Shown here: in pieces, positions 44,270-51,779 of the stretch
How the letters are laid out: the number at the start of each line of letters is the position of its first letter
Position numbering within the stretch: the stretch's first letter is position 1
Assembly: GCF_010894435.1 (NCBI RefSeq)
Contig: NZ_JAAIXZ010000005.1
Location: 248,001 to 312,000 of the forward strand
Length of the DNA stretch: 64,000 bases
Direction of reading: 5' to 3'
Source of the DNA: Pyxidicoccus trucidator
GTDB lineage: Bacteria > Myxococcota > Myxococcia > Myxococcales > Myxococcaceae
Made by a program: the position numbers and the translations under genes
The notes under the pieces: model-generated
The model's database searches: none
Seen by the model: the letters and a program-made list of their open reading frames with translations, nothing else
Told to the model about the DNA's origin: nothing

Positions 44270-46887
44270 AATCCCTTCCTGTTGCCTTCCTCGAGGAAGA
44301 ACTGGTCGGTGGTCACCTGGCCGGGCGGGGGCGCCTCGGCGGTGGGCTGCGTGCCCTCCAGGAACGGCTCCAGCCGGCCCGGGACGGAGGCGCCGGCCAG
44401 CAGGCCGCTGACGGGGTCGATGCGCACCTGCACCACGCCGGGCGGTACCTCGAACTCGCGCGAGGGCAGCCCCTCGTGGGCCACGCGCATGAACTTGAGC
44501 CAGATGGGCAGCGCGGCGCGGCCACCCGACTCACCGCCGCCGAGCGCGGAGTTGTCGTCGAAGCCCACCCACGCGCTGGCCACCCAGTCCGCCGTGTAGC
44601 CGGAGAACCACGTGTCCTTGGACTCCTGCGTGGTGCCCGTCTTGCCGGCGGCGGGGCGGTTCAGCTCGCGCACCGCCTTGGCCGTGCCCTCCTCCACGAC
44701 GCTGCGCATGAGCGACGTGGCGAGGAAGGCCACCGGCGGGGGCAGCGTCTCCTCGAAGGCGGGCTGGTGCTCCTCCAGCACCTTGCCCTTCGCGTCGCGC
44801 ACGCGCAGCAGCAGCAGCGGCTCCGCGTAGCGGCCGTTGGCCTGGAGCGTCGCGTACGCGTTGACGGCCTCCAGCATCGTCACCTCGCCGGTGCCCAGCG
44901 CCAGCGTGAGGTTCTCCGGCAGCGGCGAGTGGAAGCCGGCCCGGCGCGCGAAGTCGATGACGCTGGCCGGGGTGAGCGACTCGATGAGGCGCACGGACAC
45001 CGTGTTCTTCGACTTGGTGAGCGCCGCGCGCAGCGTCATCGGCCCCTCGAACTGGCGGTCGTCGTTCCGCGGCTTCCACGTCTTGCCCGTGTACGGGTCG
45101 CGAACGGCCTCGGGCGCGTCGTTCACCTTGGACAGCGGCGTGTAGCGCCCGCTGCCCATGGCGGCGGCGTAGAGGAAGGGCTTGAAGGACGAGCCCGGCT
45201 GCCGCTTCGCCTGCGTGGCGCGGTTGAAGGACGAGCGCTCCGCGTCATAGCCGCCCACCAGCGCCGCCACGTTGCGGTTCTCCGGGTTGATGACCACGAG
45301 GCCGCCCTGCACCACCGGCACCTGGTCCAGCGCGGCCTCCACGAAGGCCGGCGCGGGCGGCGCCTTGAGGACGCGCACGTAGACGAGCTGCCCCTTCGTG
45401 AAGACGTCGGCGATGCCCTTGGGCGAGGCCTTGTTCTTCTGTCGCGCCCACGTCGCGGTGGAGAAGGGCACCTCGGCGGTGCGGCCCACCAGGTCCACGC
45501 GGGCGATGTTCCGCTTCTCGTCCACCTCGGTGACGTAGCCGGTGAGGCGCAGCCCTTCCTCCAGCGGCTTGAGGCGCACGGCGCGGGCCAGCAGCTCCTC
45601 CTCGGTGCGCGCGGCCTCCTCCTCGGGCGTCAGCTCCGGGAGCTGCTCCTCGGAGCCGTCCTCCTCCAGCTCCGCCGCGCCCGGCTTCGCCTTCGGCTCC
45701 TCCTTCTCCGCCTCCGCGCGGGCCAGCGGCGACAGGTCCGCCACATAGCCCTGGTCCTTCTGCCGGCGCCCCGCCTCCTCGATTCGCGTGGCGATGAGCG
45801 CCCGGTAGCGCGTCCACTGCCCGTCCGTCAGCGTGCCCCGCGACCCGCGGTAGCCCTGGCGCCGGTCCACCGCCTCCAGGCCCTCGCGCACCGCCAGCTC
45901 GGCCGCGGCCTGCAGCTTCGGCACCATGGCGATGTCCACGCGCAGGCCACCCTCCATGACGGCCTTCTCGCCATAGCGCTCGATGAGGGTGCGGCGAATC
46001 TCCTCGCCGTAGTACAGGCCGATGGGCTTCTCCTTGCGCGGCGCCAGGACGATGAGCTTCTCGATTTCCGCCTCCGCCACCGCCGCCGGCACCCAGCCGT
46101 TCCTCGCCATCTGCCGCAGCACGTACGTCTGGCGCGACTTCGCCCGGGTGATGTTCGTTACCGGGTTGATGCGGTGGGGAATCTGCACGGTGCCCGCGAG
46201 CACCGCCGCCTCTCCGATGGCCAGGTCCTTCGCGTGCTTGCCGAAGTAGAAGAGCGCTGCCTCCTCCAGGCCGTAGCGGCGCTGCCCGTAGTAGGACTGG
46301 TTGATGTAGAGCGCGAGAATCTGGTCCTTGGTGAGCGCCTCCTCCACGCGCGGCGTGAGAATCCACTCGCGGGCCTTGCGCGTGAAGCTGCGCTCGGGCG
46401 TGAGCAGCAGGTTCTTCACCACCTGCTGCGTAATCGTGGACGCGCCGGACTTGCGGCTGCCGGGGATGAGGTTCTTGACGGCGGCGCGGGCCATGCCGAA
46501 CGGGTCCAGCCCCTGGTGCTTGTAGAAGTCCGCGTCCTCGGCGGCGAGGAAGGCGTAGCGCACGTGGGGCGGCAGGTCCTCCACGCGAATGAGGGTGCGC
46601 CGCTCGTGGGCGAACTCCGCGCAGAGACTCCCGTCCGCGCACGTCACCTTGGTGACCTGCGGCGGCTGGTAGTTGCGCAGGGCATCCACCGAGGGCAGGT
46701 CCTGGCTGTAATAGAAGTAGCCGCCCACGCCGACGAGCAGCGCCAGCAGCAAGCCCACCACCCCGGTGATGAGCAGCCGCTTCGTCCAGCGCCAGAGCCG
46801 GGCACCGAACCCGGGGCGCGCGGGAGGCGTCGCGGGGGAGGGCGTGGAGGAGTCAGGCGAGGAGGGCGTCTGGGAAGCCGGGTTCAT
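44266..46887 (-). CDS. mrcA: Penicillin-binding protein 1A (bifunctional transglycosylase/transpeptidase)
   Basis: An 873-residue class A PBP that polymerises and cross-links peptidoglycan. It has a Pro/Ser-rich cytoplasmic start and one membrane anchor (LLITGVVGLLLALLVGVGGY). The GT51 domain contains AAEDADFYKHQGLDPFG and SGASTITQQVVKNLLL. An OB-like insertion with an acidic loop (EEDGSEEQLPELTPEEE) follows. The transpeptidase nucleophile is Ser566 in QPGSSFKPF, with SKN and AGKTGTTQ. ATG at 46887 is preferred; a GTG at 46911 is the alternative. First gene of a four-gene coupled operon. Confidence 0.95.
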   Translation of the reverse strand: MNPASQTPSSPDSSTPSPATPPARPGFGARLWRWTKRLLITGVVGLLLALLVGVGGYFYYSQDLPSVDALRNYQPPQVTKVTCADGSLCAEFAHERRTLIRVEDLPPHVRYAFLAAEDADFYKHQGLDPFGMARAAVKNLIPGSRKSGASTITQQVVKNLLLTPERSFTRKAREWILTPRVEEALTKDQILALYINQSYYGQRRYGLEEAALFYFGKHAKDLAIGEAAVLAGTVQIPHRINPVTNITRAKSRQTYVLRQMARNGWVPAAVAEAEIEKLIVLAPRKEKPIGLYYGEEIRRTLIERYGEKAVMEGGLRVDIAMVPKLQAAAELAVREGLEAVDRRQGYRGSRGTLTDGQWTRYRALIATRIEEAGRRQKDQGYVADLSPLARAEAEKEEPKAKPGAAELEEDGSEEQLPELTPEEEAARTEEELLARAVRLKPLEEGLRLTGYVTEVDEKRNIARVDLVGRTAEVPFSTATWARQKNKASPKGIADVFTKGQLVYVRVLKAPPAPAFVEAALDQVPVVQGGLVVINPENRNVAALVGGYDAERSSFNRATQAKRQPGSSFKPFLYAAAMGSGRYTPLSKVNDAPEAVRDPYTGKTWKPRNDDRQFEGPMTLRAALTKSKNTVSVRLIESLTPASVIDFARRAGFHSPLPENLTLALGTGEVTMLEAVNAYATLQANGRYAEPLLLLRVRDAKGKVLEEHQPAFEETLPPPVAFLATSLMRSVVEEGTAKAVRELNRPAAGKTGTTQESKDTWFSGYTADWVASAWVGFDDNSALGGGESGGRAALPIWLKFMRVAHEGLPSREFEVPPGVVQVRIDPVSGLLAGASVPGRLEPFLEGTQPTAEAPPPGQVTTDQFFLEEGNRKGL

Positions 46888-46983
46888 GGCGCTTTCGGAA
46901 GGGGCCTGCACGTTAGACCGGGGGGACGGGAACGGGAACCGGCCTGGAAGGCCGTCCCGGGACGGCCTCCAGGCGGGGAGGCG

Positions 46984-48066
46984 CTACGGCGCGAGGGGCT
47001 CGGGCACCCCGGGCGCTGGAGTCCCCCTCTCCAGACCCTCGGACTGGGGGACGTCCGCGCGGGCCAGCCGATTCACGCGGTCCCCGTTGACGCGCGCCTG
47101 GACGTAGCGCGGGGACAGGCGGGTGGCGGTGGCGTACGAGGCGCGGGCCTCGTCCACCCGGCCCAGCCGCTCGTAGGCCACCCCGAGGTTGTTGTGCACG
47201 TAGGCCACATGGGGGAGCAGGGAAGCGGCCCGGGCCAGCACGTCCGCCGCCTTCCCGTCCTCCCCCGCGCGCAGGTAGGCGAAGCCCAGGTTGTTCAGCG
47301 CGTAGCCATGCTCCGGGTCCAGGTGCACCGCCTGCTGGAAGCGGAGGATGGAGGCGGACAGCTGCCCCGCGCCCAGGTGGGCGCGGCCGAGCACCTGGTA
47401 CACCTCCGCGTCCTCGGGGCCTCGCAGCACCGCCTCCTCGCCCACGTGCACGGCCTCCGTGTAGCGGCCCAGGGACACCAGCAGTCGTGCCTGCTGCACC
47501 AGCGCGCCGGCCTCCTCCGGGAGGAGTCGGCCCAGCCGCTCGTAGGCCAGCACCGCCAGCTCCGTCTGCCCGTTGAGGCGGGCGAGCCGGGCAGCCTGCG
47601 TCAGGGCGTCCGTGTCGGACGGGTCGTCATGCAGGGCACGGCGGCACTCGGTGAGGGCACCGGAGAGGTCTCCCAGCTCGCGCAGGGTGCGTGCCCGGGC
47701 CAGGTGGTCCACGCGCCGCCCGTGCGTGTGCGCCAGGGCGAGCCCCGTGTCCGCCGACGTCTCGCGCGCCACCTCGCTCGCCGGGGCCGGCTCCACGTGC
47801 CCGTCGTCCCGCGGCTCCTCCCGGGTGGTGGAAGGGGCGGCCGGCGTCTCCTGAATCAGGCCGTTGCCCGCGCCGCCCTCGTGCGGCCGCACCTGCTGGG
47901 CCACGGCGAGCCACGGGCGCCAGGAGGAGGGCAGGGGCACGTCGTCCCACGTGGCGAGTCCGAACGCCGCGAGGCAGGCGGGCAGCAGGGCCTTCTTCAG
48001 GGCAGGGGGCAGGGTGAAGGAGGGGGACGCGGCGGCCTTGCTCATCCTGCGACTCGTGGGGCTCAT
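46984..48066 (-). CDS. TPR-repeat protein
   Basis: A 360-residue protein. The N-terminal 90 residues are Pro/Ala-rich with a weak hydrophobic segment (ALKKALLPACLAAFGLATWD). At least five tetratricopeptide repeats follow from about residue 125 (LARARTLRELGDLSGALTEC, AYERLGRLLPEEAGALVQQA, VYQVLGRAHLGAGQLSASIL, ALNNLGFAYLRAGEDGKAAD, VHNNLGVAYERLGRVDEARA). It probably scaffolds a protein complex. ATG at 48066 has GAGGT seven bases upstream. Upstream of the PBP1A operon but 96 bases away. Confidence 0.87.
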   Translation of the reverse strand: MSPTSRRMSKAAASPSFTLPPALKKALLPACLAAFGLATWDDVPLPSSWRPWLAVAQQVRPHEGGAGNGLIQETPAAPSTTREEPRDDGHVEPAPASEVARETSADTGLALAHTHGRRVDHLARARTLRELGDLSGALTECRRALHDDPSDTDALTQAARLARLNGQTELAVLAYERLGRLLPEEAGALVQQARLLVSLGRYTEAVHVGEEAVLRGPEDAEVYQVLGRAHLGAGQLSASILRFQQAVHLDPEHGYALNNLGFAYLRAGEDGKAADVLARAASLLPHVAYVHNNLGVAYERLGRVDEARASYATATRLSPRYVQARVNGDRVNRLARADVPQSEGLERGTPAPGVPEPLAP

Positions 48067-48260
48067 GGTGACGACCTCGACTTGCTGCGGTGCGCCCGGA
48101 AAGGGCGCGGCGGGGGCCGTGTGTCGGGCTCCCACCTGGGGGTATTGCGACGGCCATGCCAGAGGCTCCGCCCGGGGGGACGAGAGGGGGTGTGTCCCCC
48201 CAGCCACACGGAGGGGGAAAAGCGTGGCGGGGGCGCGGGTGTCATGCGACGGTCCGCGCG

Positions 48261-49031
48261 ATGAAGATCGCCACCTGGAACGTGAACTCGGTGCGGGCCC
48301 GTCAGGAGCGGCTGCTCGAGTGGCTGAAGACCCGGCAGCCGGACATCCTGTGCCTGCAGGAGCTCAAGTGCTCGGACGCCGACTTCCCCATGGAGGCCGT
48401 GCGCGAGGTCGGCTACCACGCCGTCACCCACGGGCAGAAGACGTACAACGGCGTCGCCATCCTCGCGAAGGAGGAGCCGCGCGACGTGGTGAGGGGGCTG
48501 TCGGACGGCGTGGATGACACGCACTCGCGCCTCATCGCCGCGACGGTGGGCGGCATCCGCGTGGTGAGCGCCTACGTGCCCAACGGGCAGTCCGTCGACT
48601 CCGAGCAGTACCACTACAAGCTCCAGTGGTACGCACGGCTGCGGAAGTACCTGGACACGCGCCACCAGCCGGGCGAGCCGTTGGTGCTGGGTGGCGACTG
48701 GAACGTGGCTCCCGCGGACATCGACACGTATGACCCGAAGGAGTGGGAGGGCCAGACGCTCTTCACCCAGAAGGAGAAGGACGCGCTCCAGCACGTGTGC
48801 GACTTCGGCCTGAAGGACGCCTTCCGCCAGCTCTACCCGGACGTGCAGAAGTTCTCCTGGTGGGACTACCGCATGCTCGCCTTCCCGAAGAACCGCGGTC
48901 TGCGCATCGACCACCTCTACGTCTCGGCGCCGCTCGTTCCGCGCGTCGTGCAGGTGGACGTGGACCGCGAGGAGCGGAAGGGGAAGCAGCCGTCCGACCA
49001 CGCTCCGGTCTGGCTGGAGCTGCGCGGATGA
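48261..49031 (+). CDS. xth: Exodeoxyribonuclease III
   Basis: A 256-residue AP endonuclease/3'-5' exonuclease for base-excision repair. The family's catalytic and metal motifs are all visible: WNVNSVRARQ, LCLQELKCSD, YNGVAILAK, GGDWNVAPADIDTYDP, SWWDYRMLAFPKNRGLRIDH and QPSDHAPVWLEL. Full length. ATG at 48261 (MKIATWNVNSV) is the family start. Divergent from the TPR gene. Confidence 0.96.
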   Translation: MKIATWNVNSVRARQERLLEWLKTRQPDILCLQELKCSDADFPMEAVREVGYHAVTHGQKTYNGVAILAKEEPRDVVRGLSDGVDDTHSRLIAATVGGIRVVSAYVPNGQSVDSEQYHYKLQWYARLRKYLDTRHQPGEPLVLGGDWNVAPADIDTYDPKEWEGQTLFTQKEKDALQHVCDFGLKDAFRQLYPDVQKFSWWDYRMLAFPKNRGLRIDHLYVSAPLVPRVVQVDVDREERKGKQPSDHAPVWLELRG

Positions 49032-49103
49032 CCCGCCGCCCGGGGCTGTGTTCAAGCCCGGTGGAGGGTGCGTCCAGGGGGCGTGCAGGGAGCAGAAGAC
49101 CCT

Positions 49104-49121
49104 CCGCTTGCGCGTAAGCGG
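49104..49121 (+). terminator. Hairpin downstream of exonuclease III
   Basis: CCGCTT (49104-49109) pairs with AAGCGG (49116-49121). A GCTTTGTG stretch follows 9 bases later. A weak terminator candidate in the 170-base gap before the histidine kinase. Confidence 0.3.
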
Positions 49122-49201
49122 GGCGCGGCTTTGTGAATCCTCCTGGACATCCGCCTGCCCCGTGAAGCCGCGGGGCGGCGGGCCAGGGATATGAGTGCAT
49201 C

Positions 49202-51223
49202 GTGGATTCGACCAGGGCTTCGGAACCAGAGAGCGAGCCGACCTCGGCCGGATTCGCGGCCATGCTGGACGGCGTGGGCCACGGCGTGGTGGCGGTGGAC
49301 CGCGAGTGGCGCCTGTCCTTCGTCAACGCGTGGATGGAGCGGGTGCTCGGGCGCTCGCGCCAGGAGCTGCTGGGCCGGGAGCTCTGGACGGAATTTCCAA
49401 CCCTGCGGACCAGCTCCTTCGGTGACGTCTACCGGCGCGCGATGCGCGACGGCGTCGAGGTGGTCCACGAGGACTTCGTCCCCAGCTCCAACGCCTGGTT
49501 CGAGTCGCGGGCCTCGCCCTCGGCCACGGGGCTCATCCTCTTCATCCGGGACGTGACGGAGCGGCGCCGCGCCGCGCAGGCCCTGAGCGAGAGTGAAGCG
49601 CGCTTCCGCAACATGGCGGACAACGCCCCCGTCATGCTGTGGGTGTCGGATGAGACGGGGGCCTGCCTTTGGCTCAACCGCCAGTGGCATGACTACACCG
49701 GCCAGTCGGAGCAGGCGGGACTGGGGCTCGGGTGGCTGGACTCCGTCCACCCCGAGGACCGCGAGCGGACGGCGGAGGCATTCCTTGGGTCGAATGTGAG
49801 CCGCGAGCCGTTCCGCGTGGAGTATCGCATCCGCTCGCGCCACGGCGAGTACCGCTGGGCCATCGACGCCGCGAGCCCCCGGCTTGGCAGCTCCGGCGAG
49901 TTCCTGGGCTACATCGGCACCGTCACCGACATCCACGAGCGCAAGCGCAGCGAGGAGCGCCTGGCCTTCATGTCCGAGGCGAGCCGCATCCTCGCCGAGT
50001 CGCTCGACTACGAGGCCACGCTGGCGCACGCCACCGAGCTCGCCGTGCCCACCCTGGGGGAGTGGTGCATGCTCGACATCCTCGAGGAGGGCGGCGGCAT
50101 CAAGCGGGTGAAGGTGTCCTGCGTGGACCCCACGCTGGACGCGCTGGTCCGCGACACCGTGCGCTTCCCGCCCGCCGTCACGGGGCATCCCAGGCACTCG
50201 CCCAGCCGGGCCCTGGTGGAAGGCCGGGCCATCCTCGTCGAGGACGCGGGCGACGACTACAAGCAGCAGGCGGCCTTCGGCCCCGAGCACCTGGCGCACA
50301 TGCGGGCCATCGGCTTCCAGTCGGTGATGTCCGTGCCGCTGGTGGCGCGTGGCCGCACGCTGGGCGTCCTCACCTTCCTGGCCATCGCTCCCGGCCGGCG
50401 CTTCACCCAGGCCGACCTGGAGACGGCCGAGGACCTGGCACGCCGCGCCGCGCTCGCCGTGGACAACGGCCGGCTGTACCGCGAGGCGCAGCAGGCCGTG
50501 CGCGTGCGCGAGGAGTTCCTCCAGGTGGCCAGCCACGAGCTGAAGACGCCCCTCACGCCGCTGTCGCTCAAGCTCCAGATGCTGGCCCGCGCGGCGGAGA
50601 CCTTCCCGCGCGAGCGCTTCCCCCGGCTGCCGGGCGACGTGGAGATGATGCTCCAGCAGGTCAAGCGCCTGTCCTCGCTGATGGACGAGCTGCTGGACAT
50701 CTCACGCATCAACGCCGGGCGCTTCTCGCTGACGCTGGAGGTGATGGACCTCTGCTCCCTGGTGCGGGACACGATGGGCCGCTTCGAGCCCGAGGTGCTC
50801 CGCATGGGCGGCCGGCTGGTGGCGGACGTCCCCGACGCCCTGGTGGGAGTGTGGGACCGGCAGCGGCTGGAGCAGGTGATGACGAACCTCTTGTCCAATG
50901 CCCTCAAGTACGGCGGAGGCCGGCCCGTCCAGGTGCGGGTGTGGGAGGAAGGGGGCGTGGCGTGCATGGTGGTCCGGGACGAGGGCATCGGCATCTCCCC
51001 GGAGGCGCTGCCGCGCATCTTCGAGAAGTTCGAGCGCGCGGTGAGTGAAAGGCACTACGGCGGCCTGGGCCTGGGGCTCTACATCACCCGGCAGATTGTC
51101 GAGGCCCTGGGCGGCACCATCCGCGCGGAGAGCGTGAAGGACCAGGGCTCCTCCTTCACCGTGGAGCTGCCGCTGACGCCGCGCCCCGCGGGCCCCGGCA
51201 CACCTGCCACCGGGGCCCGCTAG
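49202..51223 (+). CDS. PAS-PAS-GAF sensor histidine kinase
   Basis: A 673-residue cytoplasmic hybrid-free kinase. The first PAS (about 18-125) starts AAMLDGVGHGVVAVDREWRL. The second (about 133-260) has MADNAPVMLWVSDETGACLW with the PAC end YIGTVTDIHERKRSEE. The GAF domain (about 265-430) has PSRALVEGRAILVEDAG and SVMSVPLVARGRTLGVLTF. HisKA His445 is in VASHELKTPLTPLS. ATPase boxes are NLLSNALKYGGG, DEGIGISPEALPRIFEKFER and GLGLGLYITRQIV. No membrane segment. GTG start. No regulator adjacent. Confidence 0.93.
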   Translation: MDSTRASEPESEPTSAGFAAMLDGVGHGVVAVDREWRLSFVNAWMERVLGRSRQELLGRELWTEFPTLRTSSFGDVYRRAMRDGVEVVHEDFVPSSNAWFESRASPSATGLILFIRDVTERRRAAQALSESEARFRNMADNAPVMLWVSDETGACLWLNRQWHDYTGQSEQAGLGLGWLDSVHPEDRERTAEAFLGSNVSREPFRVEYRIRSRHGEYRWAIDAASPRLGSSGEFLGYIGTVTDIHERKRSEERLAFMSEASRILAESLDYEATLAHATELAVPTLGEWCMLDILEEGGGIKRVKVSCVDPTLDALVRDTVRFPPAVTGHPRHSPSRALVEGRAILVEDAGDDYKQQAAFGPEHLAHMRAIGFQSVMSVPLVARGRTLGVLTFLAIAPGRRFTQADLETAEDLARRAALAVDNGRLYREAQQAVRVREEFLQVASHELKTPLTPLSLKLQMLARAAETFPRERFPRLPGDVEMMLQQVKRLSSLMDELLDISRINAGRFSLTLEVMDLCSLVRDTMGRFEPEVLRMGGRLVADVPDALVGVWDRQRLEQVMTNLLSNALKYGGGRPVQVRVWEEGGVACMVVRDEGIGISPEALPRIFEKFERAVSERHYGGLGLGLYITRQIVEALGGTIRAESVKDQGSSFTVELPLTPRPAGPGTPATGAR

Positions 51224-51239
51224 AGGCACTACGGCATCA

Positions 51240-51779
51240 CTACGGCAGCATTGACCTGTCGAACCGCAGCGGCGTGCGGCTGCGCGTCTGCGGCTCGGCG
51301 CCGAGCCAGGCCACCGTCACCTCATTCACGTCCTGGAGCTTCTTGAGGTCGCTCTCGGAGACGATGACGACCAGCCGGTCCTGGCTCGGAGCCCAGGTGT
51401 CCCCCAGCCGTACGCCGTTGACGTAGATCTCCGGCGAGGCGCTGCGCTCGAGGTTGCCGAGCGGCTCGGCCGTCCGTACTTCGATGGCCACGGGCTCGGC
51501 ACGGTCGGCGAGCAGGCCCTCGCCCGCCATGCGTGCCAGCTCGGAGTCCCCTCGGACGCGGCGCACCGCCACCGAGCGCAGCTCCACGGGCCGGGGTGCC
51601 TCCGGGCTGCTCGTTCCGCCAGGCGAGGTCTGGAGCCGGGCCGGCGTGGCCTCGGCGGGTGGGTTGTTGGAAGCCTTGTCCGCCATGGAGCCGGGCTCCT
51701 CCGCGCAACCGGTGAGCGCGGCGCAGGTGAAGGCCAGGGCCAGCAGCCGGCTAGCGCGAGAACTCGACGTCGTCGACAT
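51240..51779 (-). CDS. Lipoprotein of unknown function overlapping the hydrolase gene
   Basis: A 179-residue protein with a clear lipobox (TCAALTGCAEE). After a Pro/Ser linker there is a compact domain (LRSVAVRRVRGDSELARMAG, SPEIYVNGVRLGDTWAPSQ, RLVVIVSESDLKKLQDVNE). No family recognised. Its ATG has GGAG seven bases upstream and lies 29 bases inside the 3' end of the hydrolase gene in another frame, so the two are coupled on one message. Confidence 0.75.
   Translation of the reverse strand: MSTTSSSRASRLLALAFTCAALTGCAEEPGSMADKASNNPPAEATPARLQTSPGGTSSPEAPRPVELRSVAVRRVRGDSELARMAGEGLLADRAEPVAIEVRTAEPLGNLERSASPEIYVNGVRLGDTWAPSQDRLVVIVSESDLKKLQDVNEVTVAWLGAEPQTRSRTPLRFDRSMLP

Noticed and set aside
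44185..48264. Plus-strand open frame of 1359 codons
   Set aside because: Arg/Gly/His/Leu-rich antisense reading of the PBP1A and TPR genes, whose catalytic and repeat motifs are unambiguous on the other strand.
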